Positions 6,041-14,345 are shown, counted from the first letter of the stretch. The stretch: 14,913 nucleotides of DNA from an uncultured cyanobacterium (GCA_946221495.1 CAMIFA010000131.1:1-14913); one strand, 5' to 3'. Notes: generated from the sequence alone by a model not told the origin. Made by a program: numbers and translations.

Positions 6041-6391
6041 CTAATTTAACTTTTTAGAAATACGCTGTGTCGCCTCTTGATCACTTTGCTGATCATCAAT
6101 TGATTGAGAACGCCAGATCCACCAACTAGCCGCTAAAAGAGTAAAGTTACCAACAACAGTCATCGTCGCTTGCAGTGTTACCAGCCATTCTAAAGATTTC
6201 ATATTCTCGAAAAAGTGCCAAGTACAAGCACACATGGCACTAACAAGCGCGGGTAGCATTGCCAGGGATAATGCCCACCAAGCGCGATTGCCACTGACTT
6301 CACCATAAATCCAAATTAACCAGATAGCGGCGATCCACTCAATAACGCTGGAAACATGAATAATCCAGGTGGGAATTGAAAGCGCGTGCAT
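6041..6391 (-). CDS. ycf49: Ycf49-like protein (DUF2499)
   Basis: This 116-residue integral membrane protein belongs to DUF2499, the family of the algal plastid reading frame ycf49. It has about three membrane segments (WIIHVSSVIEWIAAIWLIW, LSLAMLPALVSAMCACTWHF and VVGNFTLLAASWWIW) and a charged, probably cytoplasmic, tail. The CACTWHFFEN motif after the second helix is typical of the family. Its function has not been established; conservation among oxygenic phototrophs suggests a thylakoid or plastid role. It is first in the operon with the DUF3593 gene and hisA. The region 6392-6544 between it and csaB must hold divergent promoters, but no clear -10/-35 pair was identified. Confidence 0.85.
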   Translation of the reverse strand: MHALSIPTWIIHVSSVIEWIAAIWLIWIYGEVSGNRAWWALSLAMLPALVSAMCACTWHFFENMKSLEWLVTLQATMTVVGNFTLLAASWWIWRSQSIDDQQSDQEATQRISKKLN

Positions 6392-6544
6392 GAAATAAAG
6401 TTTGGGGATTAGGGGTAATGGTACTTCAGTACAAATCTGATAGTAGCTTTCTTATGCTACCGTCTCTCAGTTCGCTCTAAGAAGGCAGCAAACTCAGATA
6501 AAGTTTTGGGTAGGGTAAATCAATGGGAGAAAAGTGTGAGGAAG

Positions 6545-7579
6545 ATGCAGGCGGTTTTGTGTGGCTACTACGGTATGGGAAATGGTGGCGATGAGGCTTT
6601 GCTAGCAACTTTATTGCAAATGCTACCGGATCATGTAACTCCTCTGGTTTTATCTGGTAATCCTCAAGAAACACGCGATCGCTATGGTGTTCAGACGTGC
6701 AATCGCATCGATATCCAAGTTCTTCCAGCGCTGCGGCAGGCGGATGTGTTTATTTGGGGTGGTGGGAGCTTAATTCAAGATGCTACAAGTGCTATCAGCC
6801 CATTCTACTATGGGGGATTAATGGCATTAGCTCAACAACTAGGACTCAAAACAATCGCTTGGGCGCAGGGAATTGGTCCTTTGAAGCGTTCTTTTACTCG
6901 GGCTTTGGCACGGCGGACGTTTGCTGGATGTACAGCCGTGAGTGTACGCGATCGCGGTTCTGCTACGCTTTTAGATCAGTGGCAGATTGCTTCTACCCTA
7001 GCTCCTGATCCGGTGTGGGCATTAGAAGCAACGCCTGTACCTGGACTTTGGGATTTACCTGCTCCTAGAGTTGCGGTAACGTTGCGATCGCACCCAGAAC
7101 TAACTACAACTCGTCTAGCAAACTTAACCCGCGCTTTAATTAGCTTCCAAAAAGCAACGCAAACCTGCATATTACTCGTACCATTCCAAAACCAAGATTT
7201 AGGAATCGCTCAGACAATTCAATCACAATTACCTGGTGCAAATAAACTTCTACGTCTTGAAGATCCCAAAACCTTAAAAGGTGTGTTTCGAGGTGTAGAA
7301 ATGGCGATTGGAATGCGCTACCACAGTTTAATTATGGCGGCTTCTGAGGGTTGTCGCTGTTTTGCTCTTAGTTACGATCCTAAAATTAGTAAGTTGATGC
7401 AAGAACTAGAAATGCCTGGATGGGATTTAAATCAGATCCCAGATGATCCGAATGCGATCGCTCAGACATGGCTAGAGCATTATGCTAATGGCGATCCCCT
7501 GACACCACAGCAAATTCAATCTTTAGTGGATCGGGCGTTGATTCACCGCGATTTGTTAAGGGAAATTTTATCTGGATAA
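6545..7579 (+). CDS. csaB: Polysaccharide pyruvyl transferase CsaB
   Basis: CsaB-type enzymes transfer pyruvate from phosphoenolpyruvate to a cell-wall polysaccharide; in Bacillus this makes the ligand for S-layer proteins. The 344-residue protein begins MQAVLCGYYGMGNGGDEALL, the family N-terminal motif, followed by VFIWGGGSLIQDATS (about residue 80). The C-terminal half has GMRYHSLIMAASEGC and AFALSYD-like CFALSYDPKI motifs of a GT-B-like fold. The ATG at 6545 has GAGGAAG just before it. An in-frame TTG at 6506 would add 13 residues unlike the family. The 3' end overlaps the convergent GrpB pseudogene by 12 bases. In cyanobacteria the acceptor is probably a surface or sheath polysaccharide, which is inference. 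Confidence 0.92.
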   Translation: MQAVLCGYYGMGNGGDEALLATLLQMLPDHVTPLVLSGNPQETRDRYGVQTCNRIDIQVLPALRQADVFIWGGGSLIQDATSAISPFYYGGLMALAQQLGLKTIAWAQGIGPLKRSFTRALARRTFAGCTAVSVRDRGSATLLDQWQIASTLAPDPVWALEATPVPGLWDLPAPRVAVTLRSHPELTTTRLANLTRALISFQKATQTCILLVPFQNQDLGIAQTIQSQLPGANKLLRLEDPKTLKGVFRGVEMAIGMRYHSLIMAASEGCRCFALSYDPKISKLMQELEMPGWDLNQIPDDPNAIAQTWLEHYANGDPLTPQQIQSLVDRALIHRDLLREILSG

Positions 7580-8094
7580 TTCAGTACGTGCGAGTTGGAT
7601 TACAGCTTGAATATACTCACTCTTAGCGCCTGTATAACGTTCGCGATCGTTGCGGAAACGTGCTGCTAACTCACGTTTTAAAGCTGCGTAGCGTTGCGCT
7701 TCATCTGGATGTATCCGCAGATAGTCACGAAACAGCAAACGCTGCTGCCAAAATTCTCCATTAACCTCAAGTATGTGAACGTGATGAGTACGTTGCGTAC
7801 CGGATGGTGGCATTCCCTTCACAAAGAACATTCGCGCTGGATCGGGGTTTTGCCGCCAATAAAGATATCCCAGCGCTTCTAGGGGAGAAATAGCACTTTG
7901 TCCATCTACAAGGAAGCGTACCCAACCATTAAATCAATTATCGGTTTAGCAGCTAGTTCTAGTACTGCAGTACTACCAATGTGTTCAATGGCAACTATGA
8001 TATTTTTGTCCAACGCTTCCTTAATTCGTGCCGCTTCTGCCGCGAACCAAGTTTGCCAACGCGGATCGTATTCAACAATGATTACTTCATCCAT
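7568..8094 (-). pseudogene. GrpB family (UPF0157) protein, frameshifted
   Basis: The gene starts at the ATG at 8094 with MDEVIIVEYDPRWQTWFAAE and the family motif HIGSTAV, then shifts frame after LMVG at about 7921-7923. Adding one G to the GGG there rejoins it to VRFLVDGQSAISPLEALGYL and on to MPPSGTQRTHHVHI, ending at 7568, for about 175 residues. GrpB proteins have a nucleotidyltransferase-like fold, and some are fused to dephospho-CoA kinases. Their reaction is poorly defined. A second sign of decay is VLEL where the family has VPGL, next to AAKPIID. A sequencing error could explain the frameshift but not the substitutions. Confidence 0.75.
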
Positions 8095-8426
8095 TAGCTA
8101 ACCTTGAGATCAAAAGCGAAGCAGAACAGGCTACGTTTTTTAGTTGCAACTTGGGTAAATTCACGTAAGTTCAATAAATACTACAACACCCCTAAGAGTA
8201 AGTCTCTAGAGGTGCCGCAGCCAAGGATAAAGCTTTTAGTTTTAGTTACTGCCTGTATATATCTATATCTTAACTAATGAAAGCTAAATTTATGTTAAGT
8301 TTCCGTGAAGATCAGCAGTAAATTTATGAAGTAAGTGTAAAGACTTTGATATTTGCAACTCAGAGTTTGAGCGCTGCCTAGTATTTGTCAACGAAAATAC
8401 CTAGAGCCACCGGATGCTCACAGTTG
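8095..8426. other. Intergenic region between the GrpB pseudogene and pgeF
   Basis: These 332 bases show no credible reading frame and no RNA gene. AAATTTATG occurs twice (near 8286 and 8321), and a CTCTAGAG palindrome lies near 8205. Both flanking genes are on the minus strand, so the region should hold the GrpB promoter and the end of the pgeF transcript, but I cannot point to either. Confidence 0.4.
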
Positions 8427-9233
8427 TTAGCTAAATTGAGTGCTGACAATGCCTGACCATTGGACTTTTTTAAGTTTGTCACGGCGATAAGAAAAGAAAT
8501 GCTCTGGTTCTTGGTAAGTGCAATGAGGAGCGATCGCTACTTGTTCTGGACTAACGCCTAGTTGTTCTAGCTGGAGGGCAATTACTCGCCGCACATCTAG
8601 GCGCACCCTTCCTGGTTGGCTATCTACCAACAACGGTGAATCAGGCAACTGATGTAAACTATTCACAGTAAATTCATCTGTATCAGCCGCAATAACACTC
8701 GCTCCCACTTGGGCTGCAACTTGAGTAGATACCTGATAGACTTTTCCTGTGATCGCTGGTCCCAAGGCAAATCGCAAATCTGGAATTTTACTACCTTGAG
8801 TTTGTAAGCGGGCGATCGCTTGTGGCACAATTTTCGCTGCTGTACCGCGCCAGCCAGCATGAACAGCCGCAACTTGTCCAGTTTTAAGATCAGCAATTAA
8901 CACAGGCGTACAATCAGCACTCGCTACCCACACTGCTTGCTGTGCCTGTTGGGTAATTAAACCATCTGCCTCTGCTATAGATTGCGCTGCCGCCGCATCA
9001 GATGTATCTGATGGGGAAGTCTCCTGAACTCTAGTCTCCCCAGGAGTTAAGACAGTATTGCCGTGTACTTGTTTGACGCGATAAACTTCAGCATTAGGTT
9101 GGAGGATATTTGTCAATTCCAATGGCGAACGTGACCAAAACTGCTGGGTGAAAAAGCCATGATTCCAAGGTTTGAGGATACTGCACGTTAAATAAGGCAA
9201 TCCTTCCCAAGTTTGCCAATGCCAAGTATGCAT
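8427..9233 (-). CDS. pgeF: Peptidoglycan editing factor PgeF (laccase-like, DUF152/YfiH)
   Basis: PgeF removes peptidoglycan precursors carrying the wrong amino acid at position 2 (serine in place of L-alanine in E. coli), and the family was earlier called polyphenol oxidase. The three conserved metal- or active-site segments are present: KQVHGN (His), ADCTPV (Cys) and AVHAGWRGT (His). The C-terminal FSYRRD motif is also present. The start at the ATG at 9233 (MHTWHWQTWEGLPYLTCSIL) gives 268 residues, the normal size. A longer frame reaches 9338, but it would overlap birA and add 35 residues without family character. It is divergent from birA, with about 75 bases between starts that must hold both promoters. 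Confidence 0.92.
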   Translation of the reverse strand: MHTWHWQTWEGLPYLTCSILKPWNHGFFTQQFWSRSPLELTNILQPNAEVYRVKQVHGNTVLTPGETRVQETSPSDTSDAAAAQSIAEADGLITQQAQQAVWVASADCTPVLIADLKTGQVAAVHAGWRGTAAKIVPQAIARLQTQGSKIPDLRFALGPAITGKVYQVSTQVAAQVGASVIAADTDEFTVNSLHQLPDSPLLVDSQPGRVRLDVRRVIALQLEQLGVSPEQVAIAPHCTYQEPEHFFSYRRDKLKKVQWSGIVSTQFS

Positions 9234-9307
9234 AGGAAATAATGATAAGCAACAATTTAAGCGTAGATTTAATGTTAACTTGAGCAACTGTATTTGGACT
9301 TGGATGT

Positions 9308-10099
9308 GTGGCAGTGGATCGGCAACAGTTAGCAGCAATGATCGCAGCAGTAAATATACCCCTGCCGTCTATACATATTTTTGAAACTCTGGCTTCAACT
9401 AACGAAACACTTTGGAATTTAGCGGAAAAAGGCTTTGAATCTGGCACTGTTGTAATCGCCACACAGCAAACTGCTGGACGGGGACAGTGGGGTCGCCAGT
9501 GGTCTTCTTTGAGGGGGGGATTGTACTTATCTGTAGCGATCGCGCCTAATTTACCAGTCCAAAACAGTTACCAGCTAACTTTGTGTAGTGCTTGGGGAAT
9601 TGCTACAGCATTACGCGATCGCGGTATTCCTGTTGGCATCAAATGGCCCAACGATCTGATTCTTTGTGGTCGTAAACTGGGCGGTATTCTGACTGAAACG
9701 AAGATTCAGCAAGGACGAATTACTAAAGCCGTCGTAGGTGTAGGCATTAACTGGGCTAATTCTGTACCCACAAGCGGCATTAACCTACAATCCTACCAAG
9801 CAAATCACCAAGGAGTAACGGTTAATTCCCTGGAAATGCTGGCGGTTGTGACTTTAAGCGGCATAGTATCTGGTAATCAGCGCTTGCAAGCAATAGATAC
9901 TCTGCTACCGGATTATCAAAAGCTACTAATAAATATGGGTCATGCGGTCTGTGTTGATGGTCGTTCTGGGATAATTGTCGGCATTACGTCTAGTGGTGAG
10001 CTGCGAGTCCGTCTTTGCTCTATGATTGATCCTAACTTATTAACTGCTCCAGAAATTTGCCTGAAGCCCGGTACGATTAGTCTGGGTTATAGTTCATAA
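9308..10099 (+). CDS. birA: Biotin--[acetyl-CoA carboxylase] ligase (BirA, no DNA-binding domain)
   Basis: The enzyme activates biotin with ATP and attaches it to the biotin carboxyl carrier protein of acetyl-CoA carboxylase, so it feeds fatty-acid synthesis. The 263 residues contain the biotinyl-AMP loop AGRGQWGRQWSS (about residues 55-66), the KWPNDLILCGRKLGGIL segment (about 112), and VVGVGINWAN. The N-terminal winged-helix domain of E. coli BirA is absent, so this is a class I ligase and not a repressor. The start is uncertain: a GTG at 9308, a GTG at 9314 or an ATG at 9338 are possible. GTG 9308 is kept because STNETLW then lies at the usual distance from the N-terminus. Confidence 0.93.
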   Translation: MAVDRQQLAAMIAAVNIPLPSIHIFETLASTNETLWNLAEKGFESGTVVIATQQTAGRGQWGRQWSSLRGGLYLSVAIAPNLPVQNSYQLTLCSAWGIATALRDRGIPVGIKWPNDLILCGRKLGGILTETKIQQGRITKAVVGVGINWANSVPTSGINLQSYQANHQGVTVNSLEMLAVVTLSGIVSGNQRLQAIDTLLPDYQKLLINMGHAVCVDGRSGIIVGITSSGELRVRLCSMIDPNLLTAPEICLKPGTISLGYSS

Positions 10100-10102
10100 G
10101 AA

Positions 10103-10134
<32 letters not shown>

Positions 10135-10302
10135 CTATTAATATCTTCCTTAAAACTTTTGGAGCAAATAATATTGCAGTTACTCTTGTGTTTCTCCTAA
10201 CTGCTTCTTGGTAACTGAACACTACTAAGTAACGAAAGCCTTTAAATCTTAATTGAAATATTTAAGTATAATTGCTTGAAGGCACAGAAATCGAGAGAAA
10301 AA

Positions 10303-11646
10303 ATGACCAAGGGAACTGATTCTGCCCATACGCCTTTACCCCAATCCCAGCAGCGATGCCGCAGGCGGAACGCTAAGTCGCGACCATCGCGCAGCCCGCA
10401 CTTTACCCAATTGCTGCTAGCAAAAAGTATAAGTTGTATCGGTGTATTCAGCATTCTCAGTAGCAACTTGGTACTTGCCCAAACTGAGAGTTCAATAGAT
10501 ATCATTGTCCCCACTACTACAAGAAGCTCGACTTCAGCGCCAGCTACTCCAAAAACTGCTCCAGCTCCAGCTAGAATCCAAAGATTACGCCAAAGGCTCT
10601 CGTCAGCACCCGTGAGGCGCGATCGCTCCAGATCCAATGTGGCAACACCTGCTCCTCGGTTCATTCCTAGGCGCTCAGCTGTTCAGCCGCCAATAGTACC
10701 TAGTAAAATTCCCGCACGACCTACCCAGACGAGAAAAACTGCCACTAACCCCAAAAATAACTATAGCGGCGCTTATATTGACCCGACTGATTACAAAATT
10801 GGTGCTACAAGAAGTTATGAAGCACCAAACGCCGTAGTTTTATCCGAGCGCTCAACAGGATGTAAAGCGATTTTACGGCAAGGGCAAGGGCTATCTGGTG
10901 TTTGCGGTACTGGCAGGCGGAGGTCACAAGTTGCGAGTGGACGTAGACAGTTGATTAATCGAGTGCGAGTGGCGCGATCTCAAACGCCTAATTGGGCAAG
11001 CCGCTCAAACGTTGTAGGTAGTTCCTCTAGAGTAAGTCCAATCAGGGTCAATGCTAGTGGTCGTTCTGTTACTTCTAAATCTGTGCAAGGTGCGATCGCA
11101 CCAGCTAATACACCTCGTAGTCTGTTCTATTACAATCGCACACCCAGACCCGTCGGACAACTGAGTAATGTTACGGGGTTAATGTTTCCGCTTACTATTC
11201 CAGCGCCAATTACTTCCTTCTTTGGCTGGCGGATTCACCCAATTACAGGTAATCGCCGCTTTCATACTGGCACTGACATTGGTGCGTCGCAAGGGATACC
11301 AGTTTTAGCGGCTCATGCCGGGAATGTAGCGATCGCCGACTTTTTAGGTGGTTATGGCTTAACTGTTGTCTTAGAATCTCAAAAAGCTACGCAACAAACG
11401 CTCTATGCTCACTTATCAGAGATTTTTGTCCAACCTGGTGAGTCGGTCGAACAAGGAACAGTAATTGGGCGTGTTGGTAGCACAGGTAACTCCACTGGAC
11501 CTAACCTCCACTTTGAAACTCGCCACCTAACTACTGAAGGCTGGGTTGCCACCGACCCCAGTGTACAGCTAGAGGATGCCTTAGCTCATTTAGTAGAATC
11601 TTTACGCACGGCTCAGTCAAAGCATAAACCCGCAAATAAGGGCTAA
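10303..11646 (+). CDS. Exported M23 (LytM-type) peptidase with altered active site
   Basis: The 447-residue protein has a long basic N-terminus, a hydrophobic core (LLLAKSISCIGVFSILSSNL) and a likely cleavage after VLAQ. A low-complexity Ala/Pro/Arg/Ser linker runs to about residue 280, followed by a C-terminal LytM domain. Zinc ligands His and Asp are in FHTGTD, the YAHLS histidine is present, and the last zinc ligand is in NLHFE. The usual HxH motif (GPHLHFE) reads GPNLHFE, so the first, probably catalytic, histidine is asparagine. M23 enzymes cut peptidoglycan cross-bridges; this one may be weak, or act as a regulator like EnvC/NlpD proteins. The ATG at 10303 is preferred over an in-frame TTG at 10276. 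A terminator-like hairpin follows the stop codon. Confidence 0.88.
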   Translation: MTKGTDSAHTPLPQSQQRCRRRNAKSRPSRSPHFTQLLLAKSISCIGVFSILSSNLVLAQTESSIDIIVPTTTRSSTSAPATPKTAPAPARIQRLRQRLSSAPVRRDRSRSNVATPAPRFIPRRSAVQPPIVPSKIPARPTQTRKTATNPKNNYSGAYIDPTDYKIGATRSYEAPNAVVLSERSTGCKAILRQGQGLSGVCGTGRRRSQVASGRRQLINRVRVARSQTPNWASRSNVVGSSSRVSPIRVNASGRSVTSKSVQGAIAPANTPRSLFYYNRTPRPVGQLSNVTGLMFPLTIPAPITSFFGWRIHPITGNRRFHTGTDIGASQGIPVLAAHAGNVAIADFLGGYGLTVVLESQKATQQTLYAHLSEIFVQPGESVEQGTVIGRVGSTGNSTGPNLHFETRHLTTEGWVATDPSVQLEDALAHLVESLRTAQSKHKPANKG

Positions 11647-11656
11647 GGAAGAAATA

Positions 11657-11672
11657 GGGAGATTTTTCTCCC
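11657..11672 (+). terminator. Possible terminator after the M23 gene
   Basis: GGGAGA (11657-11662) pairs with TCTCCC (11667-11672) around a TTTT loop, 11 bases after the M23 stop codon. Only an interrupted T-rich tract follows (TTGTTCGCTTGTTT), so termination would be moderate. The HbpS-like gene ends on the other strand at 11756 and could share it. Confidence 0.4.
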
Positions 11673-11755
11673 TTGTTCGCTTGTTTATCTTGACTTTTGA
11701 CCACAATTATGCATTTTGCTGTGCGGTGGTATTTGTATTGATGCACCGCCTCAAA

Positions 11756-12253
11756 TTAATTGCTAATTTTAGTAATAGCAGCTTGAGCACACACCTCATC
11801 ACTAGCGCCGGCAGGAGCGCCGCTTACACCAATACCGCCAATCACTTCGTTGCCAGCACGAATCGGCAAGCCGCCACCAAGAAGAAGAACATCGGTAAAG
11901 TCTCTTAGAGCGGCTGCACTTGGATTTCTAGCAACAAGATTTGCCACTTCAGTTGTGCTGGTGCCGAAGTTAAGTGCAGTGTAAGCTTTGCGACGGCTAT
12001 TATCTGGTGTAGCGACGCTAGAACCGTCATCACGCATACTAACTTTAACTTGACCAGAACGGTCAACTACTGTGACTGACACCCGGTAACCATCCTTACG
12101 GCATTGATTAATCGCTGCGCTTGCGGCTTCCCGTGCCAATCCTAGTGAAATCTGTCTTTCATTCAGTACAGTTTGTGCGAGTGCTGGTGTTGCAGAAATC
12201 GCTACACTAACAGTAAGCATCAAATTTGCTAAATTCCATCTTTTTTTATTCAC
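11756..12253 (-). CDS. Secreted GlcG/HbpS-like heme-binding family protein
   Basis: The 165-residue protein starts with a clear signal peptide (MNKKRWNLANLMLTVSVAIS..., cleavage probably after ALAQ). It then has a GlcG/HbpS domain: LAREAASAAINQCRKDGYRV, VTVVDRSGQVKVSMRDD, a KAYTALNFGT motif, and LLLGGGLPIRAGNEVIGGIG with VSGAPAG. In Streptomyces HbpS binds heme or iron and senses redox stress outside the cell. The function of the periplasmic cyanobacterial versions is not established. The gene stands alone. About 90 bases upstream of its start is a GAAGTTC-G-GAACTTC palindrome that could be an operator. An IS6 relic begins just beyond it. Confidence 0.88.
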   Translation of the reverse strand: MNKKRWNLANLMLTVSVAISATPALAQTVLNERQISLGLAREAASAAINQCRKDGYRVSVTVVDRSGQVKVSMRDDGSSVATPDNSRRKAYTALNFGTSTTEVANLVARNPSAAALRDFTDVLLLGGGLPIRAGNEVIGGIGVSGAPAGASDEVCAQAAITKISN

Positions 12254-12343
12254 AGCTTGACAATCTCCTCACAAGTAAATATTACAAGTACCAATTTGGC
12301 TGCCTTACTTTACAGAACAGATATATCAATAAAATTGGTTATA

Positions 12344-12358
12344 GAAGTTCGGAACTTC
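12344..12358 (-). promoter_or_regulatory. Palindrome upstream of the HbpS-like gene
   Basis: GAAGTTC (12344-12350) and GAACTTC (12352-12358) form a perfect 7-bp inverted repeat around one G, about 90 bases upstream of the ATG at 12253. The form suits binding by a dimeric repressor or activator, but no known operator is matched. The half-site GTTCGGAA recurs at 12379-12386. Confidence 0.3.
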
Positions 12359-12428
12359 TTCGGGTGAAGGTTGAAGTTGTTCGGAAGAGTTCGCTTCTTG
12401 CTTGCTTACAGCAATTATTGATTGAGTA

Positions 12429-13251
12429 GGCATTGTCAAGTTAAGAAAGATGATAGCTAAGTAGGGTAATTTGAGATACTCTTTCTGCTCCATCCACTAG
12501 CAGTCCATGTATTACCGTCATCGCTTCCCAACCGAGATTATTAGTTACGCTGTCTGGCTCTACTACACCTTCCCTTTAAGCTATCAGGACACTCAAAAAC
12601 TGCTAATGCATCGAGGTATTGATGCTAGTCATGAGACTATTCGAGCTTGGTGTCAAAGGAGCTTCGGCAGCGCCGTCGGGTAACAGATAAGTGGCATCAA
12701 GGGTGAAATGGTAGTGACGATTAACGCAGAGCAGTATTATCTGTGGCGGGCTGTTGACCAAGACGGCACTGTCCTGGACATCAGTAATGTAACAAGCATC
12801 AAGACAAACAAGCAGCTAAGAGATTTTTCCGCAAACTCCTCAAAGCTCAGGGCTTTGCTCCAAGAGTATTAGTGACCGATAAACTCAAAAGCTATAGTGC
12901 TACCAAGCAAGAACTGCTGCCGAACACGGAACACCGACAGTATAGGGGATTGAACAATCGCGCTGAAAACTCCCATCGACCAACACGAATCCGAGAGCGG
13001 CGCATGGGGCGCTTCAAATCCACCGGACACGCACAGAAATTCCTCTCTCCTTTTGAATCCATTCGAGAACATTTCCATCCCAAGCAACATCTGCTCTCTG
13101 CCTACCAATATCGTCAAGTGATGCGCCAACGCTTTGAAACTTGGCGACAGGTCACATATGTCATTCCTATTTCTGCTTAACCTCTGCTGGTTTTTGCATT
13201 GAGTACGGAACTAGATTCATCTTGCTTCTACCAAATTAACTTGACAATGCC
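12429..13251 (+). mobile_element. IS6-family insertion sequence, inactive
   Basis: Perfect 17-bp inverted repeats AGGCATTGTCAAGTTAA (12428-12444) and its complement (13236-13252) bound an element of about 823 bp. The size and a GGCA-TGT-type end suit the IS6 family. The eight bases on either side are not identical, so the target duplication has decayed or one flank has been lost. The only gene inside is a frameshifted transposase. Confidence 0.85.
12507..13180 (+). pseudogene. IS6-family transposase, multiply frameshifted
   Basis: The start (MYYRHRFPTEIISYAVWLYY, then HETIRAWCQ) is the IS6 helix-turn-helix region and breaks at about 12655, where residues normally joining CQKFG to the arginine-rich segment are missing. 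RQRRRVTDKWH continues in a second frame, EMVVTINAEQYYLWRAVDQD returns to the first, and from about 12815 RKLLKAQGFAPRVLVTDKLK runs to the end in the second again. At least three shifts and a TAA at 12681 are thus present. The first catalytic aspartate (WHxDE) is lost in AAG GGT GAA. The second (VTDKLKSY) and the final glutamate (NNRAENSH) remain. Confidence 0.85.
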
Positions 13252-13263
13252 TTTCAATCAGTG

Positions 13264-13320
13264 ACCCGGGAAACGGGTGAACGCAGGCTCCGGCGATAAC
13301 AACGCCGGAGTTCCGTTCAC
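13264..13320. repeat. GC-rich double hairpin downstream of ribE
   Basis: The first hairpin is ACCCG (13264-13268) with CGGGT (13274-13278). The second has an outer stem GTGAACG (13277-13283) with CGTTCAC (13314-13320) and an inner stem CTCCGGCG (13288-13295) with CGCCGGAG (13303-13310). It lies 13 bases beyond the IS6 end and 28 bases beyond the ribE stop codon. No T run follows on either side, so it is not a classical terminator. It could be a dispersed repeat or a structured RNA end. Confidence 0.5.
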
Positions 13321-13348
13321 TGCAAAATAGGAGTAATTTCTACTTCCT

Positions 13349-14023
13349 TTATAAATACCCGTTTTCTATTAAGAATGCAGGTGTTAGCTCGTCTGAATTA
13401 GTATCAGCTACTGCATCATGACGAGAACCAGAAGAAATTAATTTTTCAACATATTTACCCAAAATATCTGCTTCTAAATTCACCTTACTACCTGGTTTGA
13501 GATAACGCAGATTTGTGTCGGCGTAGGTAAGAGGTATGACAGCAACTTTAAATTTTTTTAGTTCTGGGTGATATTCAGCTATTGTCAAACTTACGCCATT
13601 AACAGCAATACTGCCTTTCGGGACGATATAACGAGCGATCGCTTCACTCGTTGTAAAACTCATTTCCCAGGAAGTCGCCGTTTGTTCTACTTCTTGCAGA
13701 CTACCGATACCGTCTACATGACCCATGACAAAATGTCCCCCTAACTTGCTCCCGACTCGCAGCGATGTCTCTAAATTGACAAAACCATCGCCTATCTGCT
13801 GCTCTAGCGTTGTGCGCCGCAGAGTTTCTGGTGACGCAGCAGCAGTAAATCCTTGGGGTAATATTTCTACTACAGTGAGGCAAACACCATCAACGGCAAC
13901 AGAGTCACCAATAGCAAGATCCCGCAAAATTAAGTCTTTATCCTTGCTAGTGCAAGTAATTTGATAAGCGTCGCCTGAGAGCGATCGCATTGTTCCTAAA
14001 GCTTGAATTAATCCTGTAAACAC
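13349..14023 (-). CDS. ribE: Riboflavin synthase, alpha subunit
   Basis: The enzyme dismutates two molecules of 6,7-dimethyl-8-ribityllumazine to riboflavin, the last step of vitamin B2 synthesis. Two lumazine-binding barrels follow each other: GDSVAVDGVCLTVVE in the first (about residue 37) and KGSIAVNGVSLTIAE in the second (about 137), with LGGHFVMGHVDG between them. The start is the GTG at 14023, which gives the family N-terminus (M)FTGLIQALGTM and 224 residues, a normal length. A frame open to 14107 would add 28 residues that do not resemble the family. No FMN riboswitch is visible upstream. The bifunctional nuclease gene is divergent, 322 bases away. Confidence 0.95.
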   Translation of the reverse strand: MFTGLIQALGTMRSLSGDAYQITCTSKDKDLILRDLAIGDSVAVDGVCLTVVEILPQGFTAAASPETLRRTTLEQQIGDGFVNLETSLRVGSKLGGHFVMGHVDGIGSLQEVEQTATSWEMSFTTSEAIARYIVPKGSIAVNGVSLTIAEYHPELKKFKVAVIPLTYADTNLRYLKPGSKVNLEADILGKYVEKLISSGSRHDAVADTNSDELTPAFLIENGYL

Positions 14024-14345
14024 GGCACTTATAGCAAAATAAAGGAATTTATCGCCCAATCCCAACTGTGATTTACTTTTGGTAAGTCTCTGTTGTCTCA
14101 ATATCAACGCTATTTTGTCTCAAAATTATCACAACAAGTTTAATGAATCCGGCTCAATAACAGGGCATACTTGGGATATAACCATCTTTAGGTTTGACTT
14201 CATTTAGCCTTACTACCAGTTGGGCATTTAGTAGCTTAACTTTATAAAAATAGAAGTATGTATATTCTTGCTCCCACCTATTTCTTACCAGTGTATTCTT
14301 TCTTAGTGACTGACCTGTGTTCAAAGGATTATAGAGGCTACGCCA
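14024..14345. other. Divergent promoter region between ribE and the nuclease gene
   Basis: These 322 bases hold no gene. They are AT-rich and must contain promoters for both neighbours. Short TATA-like stretches occur near 14243 and 14263, but no -35/-10 pair stands out. No RFN element pattern was found. Confidence 0.4.

Noticed and set aside
9234..9338. Longer N-terminus for pgeF
   Set aside because: It would overlap the start of birA on the other strand, and the extra 35 residues do not look like the family. The ATG at 9233 gives normal length.
12892..13129. Two minus-strand frames inside the IS6 element
   Set aside because: They are antisense to the recognisable IS6 transposase and have no family character.
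14024..14107. Longer N-terminus for ribE
   Set aside because: Riboflavin synthases begin MFTGLI; the GTG at 14023 gives exactly this.
14024..14345. FMN riboswitch upstream of ribE
   Set aside because: None of the conserved RFN blocks could be seen in this stretch.
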